The notes under the pieces: model-generated | Told to the model about the DNA's origin: nothing | The model's database searches: none | What the model saw: the letters and a program-made list of their open reading frames with translations, nothing else | Source: Vibrio diazotrophicus | Lineage (GTDB): Bacteria; Pseudomonadota; Gammaproteobacteria; Enterobacterales; Vibrionaceae | NCBI RefSeq assembly: GCF_038452265.1 | Contig: NZ_CP151843.1 | Location: 496,001-560,000 of the forward strand | Length of the DNA: 64,000 bases | Direction: 5' to 3' | Program-made: the position numbers and the translations under genes | In this document: piece by piece, positions 27,121-34,165 of the stretch | Layout: the number at the start of each line of letters is the position of its first letter | Numbering within the stretch: position 1 is the stretch's first letter

Positions 27121-28063
27121 ATGAGAAAAATTTAAGCTTCTCTTGTTCAGCTGTGCCTTTATTACCTACATATTGGTATGGCATAGCTGGACTAAGCCAT
27201 CTTCCAAACTCCTGAATTTCTTTGATTTTATAGCCTTGTTCAGACAATTCCTGAACAGCACCAACTCTCGCTGATTGGCCAGAGAATTTAAGTTCTGGTT
27301 TACCGAGTAAAGTACCAGCATTTCTTAGAATTCGAAATATCGAAGAATCATTGAGAATATTGTTTGCAACGTTACCGTGTTTATCTATCGACCGAAAAAC
27401 ATAATTGCTATCACGAGTGACTATTTTTAGCCATTTGTTCAAACAATTTGTTGCGTTTCGGGAGAGTTGGTAATGAGATTGTCCAAATGATAAAACCAAA
27501 TATTCATTATTAGTTTCGATCTGGCTGAACGTTAGGCTTTTCAGTTCGGAGCGCTTCAAGGCACATTCAAACATCACATGGTAAATCGCTAAATCTCTGA
27601 TCTCTTTTACCGACTTAGAAGTTGAATAGCTTGAATATAACGCTTCTAAGTGAACACTGGTAAAACTCGTTGCTTGTTCTTCGTCTCCCTTTTTATTAAG
27701 CCGAAGAGCCATAAGTGATTGTCTTACCTGTGGATTATTTGTAGGGTCTTTTAGCGCCAACAAGCGATGAATTAGACCAATAGTGACACTGTAGCGTCTT
27801 ATCGAGCTATATTTACGCACTTTAGCTTCAGATTCGAGAAATAAGCGAGTAGCTGTGACTGAAGCGGGAAGTGCCATAACAGACTTACTTTGGCAGAAAC
27901 TCACAAACAAATTCCAATCATTCTTTAGCGCTAACAGAGAGTTATGTGCATAAGAATGTTGTGTTAGGTCATTCATTTGTTCTAGACTTACCGTCTTATT
28001 AAACTCGGTAAGCTTATGTTTTAGAATGTTTTGATCTGTGACGCAAGTTAGCTTTTTTTTCAT
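27104..28063 (-). CDS. Cre-like tyrosine recombinase with a His-to-Gln change
   Basis: The 319-residue protein aligns by eye to the Cre-like branch: an N-terminal SAM-like domain, then box residues 'ECALKRSELKSLTF' (Arg I), 'SGQSARVGAVQEL' (Arg II), 'EFGRWLSPAMPYQYV' (Trp, and the nucleophilic Tyr in QYV). In Cre the second box is S-G-H-S-A-R-V-G; here the His is Gln. This may lower activity or be tolerated. The gene overlaps ddl by 17 bases at the 3' ends and lies 3 kb from dif. It could be an old integrase or a host recombinase; no flanking att repeats were recognised. Confidence 0.78.
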   Translation of the reverse strand: MKKKLTCVTDQNILKHKLTEFNKTVSLEQMNDLTQHSYAHNSLLALKNDWNLFVSFCQSKSVMALPASVTATRLFLESEAKVRKYSSIRRYSVTIGLIHRLLALKDPTNNPQVRQSLMALRLNKKGDEEQATSFTSVHLEALYSSYSTSKSVKEIRDLAIYHVMFECALKRSELKSLTFSQIETNNEYLVLSFGQSHYQLSRNATNCLNKWLKIVTRDSNYVFRSIDKHGNVANNILNDSSIFRILRNAGTLLGKPELKFSGQSARVGAVQELSEQGYKIKEIQEFGRWLSPAMPYQYVGNKGTAEQEKLKFFSFKPWE

Positions 28064-28164
28064 CTTAAGGCACTATAACTTAAGCATTTGTTAAATAATA
28101 TACTTGATAACCAGGCATATACAATTATTATTTAGTTAATACATCAATATGAGCAGATTAAAGT

Positions 28165-28539
28165 ATGGCTAATGCGAGTTATAGAGGTTTCACTCTTCAG
28201 ACAGCTAAACAGTCCGCAGATATATGGCAGGTTCGAATCAAGAACCATGTCCTGTCTGGTAACTTAGCCGCTGTAAAAAAAAGCATCGACTGGTGGTGTG
28301 ATACTGCATCATTAATTGACCCTAGTGAATTTGAGTCTGTAGGTAAAGCAAGAGAAGTCCAGGGCTCAAAAGAAGAGAACTTTAATGGGTTCACCTTAAA
28401 GAACGATACTGGGCAAGCTAACGGTTGGTACTGCTTTTTTAATGGACGTTTAATTAAAGGCTCTAAATTGGCGTTACAAAAACATATTGAAGCACACTTA
28501 TTGGCAAAACAAAGAGCAGCAGCTCAGCAGAGAAAGTAG
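28165..28539 (+). CDS. DUF3319-type protein
   Basis: A 124-residue soluble protein with two copies of a similar motif, 'YRGFTLQTAKQSADIWQVRI' and 'FNGFTLKNDTGQANGWYCFF', each followed by a 'L.GNLAAVKKSID/KGSKLALQKHIE' helix. The double GF-TL module is what I recall for DUF3319, found mostly in Vibrio. The end is basic (KQRAAAQQRK). Function is unknown. It is followed one base later by the yciH start, so both probably share an mRNA. Confidence 0.65.
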   Translation: MANASYRGFTLQTAKQSADIWQVRIKNHVLSGNLAAVKKSIDWWCDTASLIDPSEFESVGKAREVQGSKEENFNGFTLKNDTGQANGWYCFFNGRLIKGSKLALQKHIEAHLLAKQRAAAQQRK

Positions 28540-28540
28540 T

Positions 28541-28852
28541 ATGACTCTAGTATATTCGACCGAGACTGGTCGTATTAAGCAGGAACCTGAAAAAGTTGAA
28601 CGACCTAAAGGAGATGGCATTGTTCGAATTCACCGTGAAACAAAAGGCCGAAAAGGAAAAGGCGTAAGCATTGTTAAAGGGCTAGATCTAGATGATGCGC
28701 CACTAAAATTGTTGGCAGCAGAGCTTAAAAAAATATGTGGATGTGGCGGTTCAGTCAAAGATGGTGAAATTGAAATTCAGGGTGATATGCGCGATAAAAT
28801 TAAAGCACACCTTGAGAAAAAAGGTATGAAAGTAAAACTTGCTGGTAGTTAA
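28541..28852 (+). CDS. yciH: SUI1/eIF1-family translation factor YciH
   Basis: A 103-residue protein of the eIF1/SUI1 fold. The motif 'RRIHRETKGRKGKGVSIVKGL'-type stretch (here 'VRIHRETKGRKGKGVSIVKG') and 'LKKICGCGGSVKDGEIEIQG' are the hallmark of bacterial YciH. It can act on start-site fidelity or as a stress-linked initiation inhibitor. The start at 28541 comes one base after the DUF3319 stop and gives the normal length; a longer frame from 28487 would overlap the upstream gene and is rejected. Confidence 0.9.
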   Translation: MTLVYSTETGRIKQEPEKVERPKGDGIVRIHRETKGRKGKGVSIVKGLDLDDAPLKLLAAELKKICGCGGSVKDGEIEIQGDMRDKIKAHLEKKGMKVKLAGS

Positions 28853-29041
28853 TTTTTTGCCTCTTTAAATCTAGTAAAGAAAACTTCATGGTTAAAATTC
28901 TTTACTAGATTTCAGTCAATAGGTAAGTCATTTTAGCCTAATAATCTGGAGTCATCAAAAGTTATTGAGTTACTAAATTAGCAATATTCAATAACTTTCC
29001 ATTTCTAAGAGAAGTAGCGGAATAGACCATATTCTTACTGC

Positions 29042-29665
29042 TTAAATTGTCGTCAATAAGCTTTTCCATTCGTTTAGGCGTCCGTAATACTGCTCATGTG
29101 GCAATTTGACAAGAGAACCTTCGTGTTCTGCAATCAGTGTTGGATATCCAGACACCGACAAAGTTTGCATTAATGAATGACAATGACTGATGTTATCTTC
29201 AAGTAATGTATGGCTAGAATTCGCGACCATTAATTCAAGCCATACGGTAATATCAATATCGAACTGACTCATTATATTTTGTAGTTCTTCTAGCTTATAG
29301 ACTTCCACTCCTTGAACATAATGAGCGTGTTGAATCGCTTTTAGTGCTCTAAAGCTGCTTACACCAAGAGATTCCGCAATCAGAATAGCCTTGATAGGTA
29401 AGTATGAGTCAACAATAAAATGTTCACTGTCCCTTAGGCGCGAAATGTAGCTTTCACCAAACTCAACACCAGTCAAAGCCGCAATTCTAGGGTCTGCATT
29501 CATGATGTGTTGCTTAAATTGTTCAGAAATACTTCTTTTTTCAATCATTCCACCTGGATGAAAAATTAATTTCATCGATGGATTTTCTTCTATTGCTTGA
29601 ATTAAAGCTGTAGCTCCGTAACACCAACCGCACATAGGGTCATAGAAATAGTGAATATTAGTCAT
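29042..29665 (-). CDS. DsbA-family thiol oxidoreductase-like protein
   Basis: A 207-residue cytoplasmic protein with a thioredoxin-type active site C-G-W-C in 'YDPMCGWCYGATALIQAI' near residue 12 and a cis-proline 'SGYPTLIAEHEG' near residue 170. This arrangement belongs to the FrnE/2-hydroxychromene-like branch of DsbA. There is no signal peptide. The start at 29665 (MTNIHYFYDP) has GGAAG eight bases before it. It diverges from a LysR gene only 113 bases away, which probably controls it. Confidence 0.83.
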   Translation of the reverse strand: MTNIHYFYDPMCGWCYGATALIQAIEENPSMKLIFHPGGMIEKRSISEQFKQHIMNADPRIAALTGVEFGESYISRLRDSEHFIVDSYLPIKAILIAESLGVSSFRALKAIQHAHYVQGVEVYKLEELQNIMSQFDIDITVWLELMVANSSHTLLEDNISHCHSLMQTLSVSGYPTLIAEHEGSLVKLPHEQYYGRLNEWKSLLTTI

Positions 29666-29778
29666 ATTGTCGCTTCCAAATGATGTTTTCATTAATATGC
29701 TTACTAATATATTAAATTGATAAGTTCAGAAAAATATCTAATTATAGACATCAGTGTTTCATAAAACGTACTAATCAC

Positions 29779-30672
29779 ATGGATAGATTAAAAGCCGCAA
29801 GAGTGTTCATTGATGTCGCACAATCAGGTAGCTTTACTATGACAGCGGACAGACTGAGTATGTCACGACCCATGGTTACCCGTTATATAGAGTCGATGGA
29901 AGAGTGGCTAAACGTTCGGTTGCTACATCGCACAACGAGAAAGGTGACTTTAACGTCAGCAGGCAAAAACTGTTTAATGCAGGTGGAAAGCTGGCTTCTT
30001 GCCGGCGAAGAACTTGCAGATATTACTCACTCTGGTTCATCAGATTCTCTAAAAGGCAGAATAAAAGTTTCAACCAGTATGTCTTTTGGATTTTCCCAGT
30101 TAGTACCAGCCACAAAGCTCTTTATGGACAATTATCCAGATATAGTTGTAGATATTAATGTCGAAGATACAGTCACTGATCTGGTTGAGCAGCAGATAGA
30201 CTTAGCGATAAGAATCTCTTCAAATCCTGATCCTTCCTTGATTGGTAAACCAATTGGTGATTGCCAATCGGTTTTAGTCGCTTCACCAGAATATATCGCT
30301 GAGCATACGACAATTATTAACCCAAGAGATTTGTTGAGTCACAAATGTCTTGGTTATAAACATTTCGAACAACATGTATGGCATTTAAGCTATGGTGAAC
30401 AGCATGAGTCTATTGAAATTGAACCTTGCTTATCTGCAAATGAGGCTACAGTACTATTGCATGCTGCAAAGTGTGGGATGGGGGTGACACTTCAACCTAC
30501 GTATCTAGTTTCTTCAGAGATAGAATCGGGTTCACTGGTTCATGTTTTACCTGATTGGCAACCAAGCAAGCTCAAGATTTACGCTTTGTATTCATCGAGA
30601 AAATATTTATCTCAAGCTGTCAGGGCTTATATCGATTTTATCTCAGAGTACTTTTCAAAGCATCGATGGTAG
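29779..30672 (+). CDS. LysR-family transcriptional regulator
   Basis: A 297-residue LysR protein in the large CrgA/DsdC-like branch ('MDRLKAARVFIDVAQSGSFT', 'LLHRTTRKVTLTSAGK', 'DLVEQQIDLAIRI', then 'NEATVLLHAAKCGMGVTLQP'). It sits divergent to the DsbA-like gene with a 113-base gap, the usual layout for autoregulated LysR control of the neighbour. It is the last chromosomal gene before dif. A long inverted repeat at 30757 follows it. Confidence 0.88.
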   Translation: MDRLKAARVFIDVAQSGSFTMTADRLSMSRPMVTRYIESMEEWLNVRLLHRTTRKVTLTSAGKNCLMQVESWLLAGEELADITHSGSSDSLKGRIKVSTSMSFGFSQLVPATKLFMDNYPDIVVDINVEDTVTDLVEQQIDLAIRISSNPDPSLIGKPIGDCQSVLVASPEYIAEHTTIINPRDLLSHKCLGYKHFEQHVWHLSYGEQHESIEIEPCLSANEATVLLHAAKCGMGVTLQPTYLVSSEIESGSLVHVLPDWQPSKLKIYALYSSRKYLSQAVRAYIDFISEYFSKHRW

Positions 30673-30756
30673 CGCAAACAATGAATGCCTAAAAGCCGGC
30701 ATGAATTAAACCGATGCGTATCAATGAAATCTCATCAGTTATAGAAAGGTTTACAT

Positions 30757-30803
30757 CCTAATAACTACATTTTTAATCACAGATGATAAATGTAGTTATT
30801 AGG
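30757..30803. repeat. 16-bp perfect inverted repeat beside dif
   Basis: CCTAATAACTACATTT (30757-30772) is repeated inverted as AAATGTAGTTATTAGG (30788-30803), with a 15-base loop and a T-rich tail (TATTTTAT). It could be the terminator of the LysR gene. The stem is AT-rich and long for that purpose. Confidence 0.7.
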
Positions 30804-30896
30804 TATTTTATGGTAAATGCCAGTTATGTAAAATGCAGAGGGAACAGAGTAGTTATCGGTGCAATACAGGTACGCTATTCGATCCTAGAAAACCAC

Positions 30897-30924
30897 ATTT
30901 AACATAACATACATAATGCGCACT
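30897..30924. other. dif: dif site (XerCD recombination site)
   Basis: Read on the - strand the site is AGTGCGCATTA (XerC arm, 30924-30914), TGTATG (centre) and TTATGTTAAAT (XerD arm, 30907-30897). This is identical to the V. cholerae chromosome-I dif sequence as I remember it. It is the only copy in the window with a 6-base centre and a consensus XerD arm, so it is the functional host site. Satellites and phage are inserted on its XerC side. Confidence 0.9.
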
Positions 30925-30949
30925 TAGGTATGAGCTATTTTAAAATGTC

Positions 30950-31261
30950 CTATGCGGATGTTTTCCTTAATCCAATGTCTAACGGCTTGTCTTCTAAGGC
31001 TTCCAGTATCATTCCAAAGCGCTTTAGCTCTAAGCCGCCAAAGTTATTCACGGCGTAACTTGAACTGTGTGGCGTGTAACTTCCTGCTGCGTATGGCTCT
31101 TGGTCTTTCTCAAGCGTCAGTTTCATTTCGACTGGGAACTTACCACCTAGATGCGCGTAAGCGATTTGTTCGTAGATGATTCGCCCTGGGCGATCTTCTT
31201 TGCTTGGTATGTTTCGAGTTTCAACGCGAACGTTTTCTGGGAAGATTTCGATTTTAAGCAT
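30950..31261 (-). CDS. pV-like ssDNA-binding protein (satellite copy A)
   Basis: A 103-residue protein that lines up with gene V protein of f1: 'GGKFPVEMKLTLEKDQEPYA', then 'AGSYTPHSSSYAVNNFGGLE', matching the pV region 'YPVLVKITLDEGQPAYAPGLYTVHLSSFKV' in order and spacing. It should coat viral ssDNA and switch replication from double to single strand. It is transcribed after the replication gene on the same strand with a 92-base gap. The start (MLKIEIFPENV) has an AGGAATAACAC-type ribosome site. The end lies 26 bases inside the element boundary. Confidence 0.85.
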   Translation of the reverse strand: MLKIEIFPENVRVETRNIPSKEDRPGRIIYEQIAYAHLGGKFPVEMKLTLEKDQEPYAAGSYTPHSSSYAVNNFGGLELKRFGMILEALEDKPLDIGLRKTSA

Positions 31262-31353
31262 GTGTTATTCCTCGTGTCGTCATCGTTCTGCATGCGTGCC
31301 CGCGCGTCTGCGACACACAATGCACACATTTCAGAACTTATGCTGATATTTCT

Positions 31354-32496
31354 CTATGCGATTGCTTTAAATGGTAAAACGTTAGATTTCTCTACAACCG
31401 GTAATTGATACCAGTCTGGTATGCCCAACGCTTCAACTTCTATGACTTCTGAACGTCTGAGTGTTGGACAGATACGTGTCGCATCAAACGGTAAAGCTAT
31501 ATCGATACCGATGCTTTTTAGTCGTGGTCGATGCACATAATATTGGCTGTTTTTCTCGATTTTTTGTCCAAGTTGCCACATCAACGCAACGCTTTGAGTC
31601 GTATTGGCTGCCAGTCTGCTGTTTACGATTCCTTGTTCAAGTAGTTGATCTGATATCGATTTATGCGTGTCATGAGTTGCGGTCAGTGTATTCATAGTTT
31701 TCTCAAGATCTTTTATATGTTCGATGAAGTCTTCTAGCGTGGTTTTTCCGTAAAACTGTAAGTTATATCGTTTTAAATGCTTCTGGCTTAATTGGTGTTC
31801 TTCTCGAACGACACCATGCTGCTCGCAGTATGAGATGAGTTTTTCTACGTAGTTAAGCTGTTCTTCTGATACGCCGTCTTTTTTGCGTTTATCTTTTCGT
31901 AAGTGATTCTTTAGTTCGTGTGCTTTAGAGTAGATTTTCGATAGTTTCCAAGAACGTTTTCCCCAGTAGCAACTGGTAAAATCAGGATAAGGCGTTGGCA
32001 TTCTACTACGACCGAGGGTTGTTGATGACATTGCCCGTATAAACGTAACTTCTCTGCCCTTGCCTACTTTATGGTTTCGAGTCCAGTCTATACGTGTAAT
32101 TTCAGCACCATCCCCAATAAGACGTGGCTTTTTATCTTCTGGAGTTTGACCGAAGTAAACCTTTGTATTCGCAGTAAAAGGTGGAAGATTAAATTTAGCT
32201 AAGATGTGATTGTATATATCAATACATTCATCCAGTGACCGAAGACCAAAGAGATTATCCATACGTTGCCATCGTGACGGGTTACCTTCGATTCTAACGG
32301 TGAAGCCATCACAACGAACCTTCAATGTGGTACTAAATGAACCTTCGAGCCCTTTAGTTTTTACGAACGATGAAAGCCGTTCACCTGTTTCTGAATCGAT
32401 TTCTTCCATGACACTTTTACCCACGAGTGGCAAACCACCCTCAGGATAAAATTGTTGGACTGTTAACCAGTCGATGAAGAAATTTAGCACTCTCAA
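31354..32496 (-). CDS. pII/X-type rolling-circle replication protein (satellite copy A)
   Basis: A 380-residue protein of the phage gene II/X (Phage_CRI/Phage_X) family. Shared landmarks with f1 pII include 'RIEGNPSRWQRMDNLFGLRS' (pII 'KASPAKVLQGHNVFG') and 'ITRIDWTRNH' (pII 'TISRIDATFS'), with the C-terminal X domain later. It should nick the viral strand origin to start rolling-circle replication. VGJ/fs1-type Vibrio phages use this family, while CTX and the neighbouring phage here use Rep_trans proteins. It diverges from the XRE repressor across a 103-base region. Confidence 0.85.
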   Translation of the reverse strand: MRVLNFFIDWLTVQQFYPEGGLPLVGKSVMEEIDSETGERLSSFVKTKGLEGSFSTTLKVRCDGFTVRIEGNPSRWQRMDNLFGLRSLDECIDIYNHILAKFNLPPFTANTKVYFGQTPEDKKPRLIGDGAEITRIDWTRNHKVGKGREVTFIRAMSSTTLGRSRMPTPYPDFTSCYWGKRSWKLSKIYSKAHELKNHLRKDKRKKDGVSEEQLNYVEKLISYCEQHGVVREEHQLSQKHLKRYNLQFYGKTTLEDFIEHIKDLEKTMNTLTATHDTHKSISDQLLEQGIVNSRLAANTTQSVALMWQLGQKIEKNSQYYVHRPRLKSIGIDIALPFDATRICPTLRRSEVIEVEALGIPDWYQLPVVEKSNVLPFKAIA

Positions 32497-32599
32497 AAAC
32501 CTGTCAAGTATATAAATATATATCTGGATGAATACTTTTATTTACCCTAACATAAGAGTGTAGAAATGTGTATGTATAATTAAATTAAGGTTTACTTTT
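32497..32599. promoter_or_regulatory. Divergent control region of satellite copy A
   Basis: The 103-base AT-rich gap between replication gene and repressor has TATATA repeats flanking a short centre (about 32511-32524). It is the natural place for the repressor operator and the replication promoter, as between rstR and rstA. The identical region of copy B is 35309-35411. Confidence 0.5.
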
Positions 32600-33007
32600 A
32601 TGGTTAATATGATGATTAAAGATGTACTTAAAACGGCTAGAAATGAACTTAATCTAAGTCAGGAAGAAGTTGCAGAAGCGATAGGAATTACCAAGCAAAC
32701 ATACTTGAAATGGGAAAATGGAACGACTGAACCAAAAGCTACTCAAGTTGTTCAGTTAAGTAACGTTCTAAAGATTACACCTAATGAAATTTGCTCTGGC
32801 ATTCGCAATAAGAGAATGAATTTGGAAGAGTTCATTTTAAACACAGCTATGGCTAAAGTTCCAAGCGAAGTAATTACCATGTACTCATGGAAAATGCTCC
32901 CTGATCATGTGGAGTTTTTCAGTAAAATTAATGGGTTAACTGAAGAAGAGTACTACTCAAGCTATGGTGAAGTTGGTTCAATAGAAGCTAAATTTAAGGG
33001 CGCGTGA
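32600..33007 (+). CDS. XRE-family repressor (satellite copy A)
   Basis: A 135-residue protein with a clean helix-turn-helix of the HTH_3 type in residues 5-65 ('LKTARNELNLSQEEVAEAIG', 'TKQTYLKWENGTTEPKATQV'). By position it is the functional counterpart of RstR: divergent to the replication gene and expected to repress it, giving immunity. The C-terminal half has no recognised domain. In-frame ATGs at 32609 and 32612 could also be starts; the AAGG ribosome site fits 32600. Codon use is AT-rich compared with the phage genes. Confidence 0.85.
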   Translation: MVNMMIKDVLKTARNELNLSQEEVAEAIGITKQTYLKWENGTTEPKATQVVQLSNVLKITPNEICSGIRNKRMNLEEFILNTAMAKVPSEVITMYSWKMLPDHVEFFSKINGLTEEEYYSSYGEVGSIEAKFKGA

Positions 33008-33234
33008 TTCCGGAAGTCCGGAGTTAGTTCGGGTATAACAGGAACCCGAACCGCTTCGCGCCTTCTTCCTCCTCCTCAGTCGTCGTCGTCGTCATCCTGC
33101 GCTCAGGTTTACAGGCACAAAAAACGGCAGTGAAAACTGCCGCGCGATTGACGTCTACGTAAAGTCGAATTATGAGAGCGCTTGGCTACTCATTTTCTCT
33201 CTACACGCGAGCGTATAGCAGAGAAAATCGAGCT
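33008..33234. other. Satellite intergenic region with origin-like hairpins (copy A)
   Basis: Three hairpins follow one another: CCGGA/TCCGG at 33010-33021, TTCGGGT/ACCCGAA at 33028-33050, and CGGCAG/CTGCCG at 33125-33142. Between them is a GTC-repeat tract at about 33079-33094. Such hairpin clusters are the usual form of the viral and complementary strand origins of filamentous phages. One may also end repressor transcription. The same region in copy B is 35820-36046. Confidence 0.55.
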
Positions 33235-33486
33235 TCATAAAAGATTAGTATCAGCACATATAAATATAGTGCCTTCCTTCTCATTTTTTTGAATAGTTAG
33301 AGTAGATTTCCCTTCACAGAATTGCTCCAAGCGAGGTTTGGCAATTTCTAGTTCGCTTAAAAATTCTTCCCAAGATTGATCATCCTTTTTATCAAAAATA
33401 GTTGGGGGAAAGGCTCCAAGTTGCACACGCTTACTATAAAGATTCTCTATTGCTTTTAAAAAACAATTATCCTGATAAGTCATCAA
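33235..33486 (-). CDS. Unknown satellite protein, 83 residues (copy A)
   Basis: The product (MMTYQDNCFLKAIENLYSKR ... SWEEFLSELEIAKPRLEQF ... ICADTNLL) is a small acidic, likely helical protein that I do not recognise. A TAAGGATAAAT ribosome-like site lies before the start. It reads toward the origin-like region. RS1 satellites carry one extra gene, the anti-repressor rstC; this gene occupies a different place and strand and shows no likeness I can see, so that role is only a possibility. Confidence 0.6.
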   Translation of the reverse strand: MMTYQDNCFLKAIENLYSKRVQLGAFPPTIFDKKDDQSWEEFLSELEIAKPRLEQFCEGKSTLTIQKNEKEGTIFICADTNLL

Positions 33487-33546
33487 TTTATCCTTAAGTT
33501 ATGTCCTTAACCCAATATAGCAGTTTTTTTTAGAACAGAGTGCTTA

Positions 33547-33736
33547 AGTACGCATTATGCAATTTATATTACGGGCTTTCATGGCAAAGAGATTCTCTCT
33601 CCTAGCATCTACGCAGCTTAGGCTGCGAGAATGAGCAAGTCTTTCGCCCACTCTTTGCTGCTTCAAGGTCGCCAGTGCTTACGCAATGGTACTGACGACA
33701 AACCACTCAACATAAATCATAACCATAATGCGCACT
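33547..33736. other. Paired inverted dif-like sites forming a CTX-type folded attP (copy A)
   Basis: On the + strand 33547-33574 reads AGTACGCATTA, TGCAAT, TTATATTACGG: a XerC arm with one mismatch, a 6-base centre and a weak XerD arm. On the - strand 33736-33705 reads AGTGCGCATTA, a 10-base centre, TTATGTTGAGT. The two sites face each other about 130 bases apart, with a CGCAGC/GCTGCG hairpin at 33612-33627 between. In ssDNA they would pair into a dif-like stem with an unpaired centre, the known CTXphi design. Confidence 0.7.
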
Positions 33737-33761
33737 TAGGTATGAGCTATTTTAAAATGTC

Positions 33762-34073
33762 CTATGCGGATGTTTTCCTTAATCCAATGTCTAACGGCTT
33801 GTCTTCTAAGGCTTCCAGTATCATTCCAAAGCGCTTTAGCTCTAAGCCGCCAAAGTTATTCACGGCGTAACTTGAACTGTGTGGCGTGTAACTTCCTGCT
33901 GCGTATGGCTCTTGGTCTTTCTCAAGCGTCAGTTTCATTTCGACTGGGAACTTACCACCTAGATGCGCGTAAGCGATTTGTTCGTAGATGATTCGCCCTG
34001 GGCGATCTTCTTTGCTTGGTATGTTTCGAGTTTCAACGCGAACGTTTTCTGGGAAGATTTCGATTTTAAGCAT
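33762..34073 (-). CDS. pV-like ssDNA-binding protein (satellite copy B)
   Basis: The protein is identical to the product of 30950-31261, a 103-residue gene V-type ssDNA-binding protein. It lies 26 bases inside copy B, next to the copy A/copy B junction. Confidence 0.85.
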   Translation of the reverse strand: MLKIEIFPENVRVETRNIPSKEDRPGRIIYEQIAYAHLGGKFPVEMKLTLEKDQEPYAAGSYTPHSSSYAVNNFGGLELKRFGMILEALEDKPLDIGLRKTSA

Positions 34074-34165
34074 GTGTTATTCCTCGTGTCGTCATCGTTC
34101 TGCATGCGTGCCCGCGCGTCTGCGACACACAATGCACACATTTCAGAACTTATGCTGATATTTCT

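Larger units (their letters stand above)
30925..33736. mobile_element. Filamentous-phage satellite, copy A (2,812 bp)
   Basis: The unit runs from the base after the dif XerC arm to the end of the next XerC arm (AGTGCGCATTA on the - strand, ending 33736). It holds a pV-like ssDNA-binding gene, a pII/X-like replication gene, a divergent XRE repressor, a hairpin-rich origin-like region and one unknown gene. There is no coat, adsorption or assembly gene, so packaging would need a helper. Organisation resembles RS1-type satellites, but the replication proteins are of the f1/VGJ type. It is identical to copy B. Confidence 0.88.

Noticed and set aside
33079..33094. GTC trinucleotide repeat as a microsatellite or phase-variation tract
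   Set aside because: Non-coding, short and identical in both copies; it does not alter any gene.
32600..33486. Repressor plus 83-residue gene as a toxin-antitoxin pair
   Set aside because: They are convergent and separated by an origin-like region; the first is clearly an RstR-like repressor by position.
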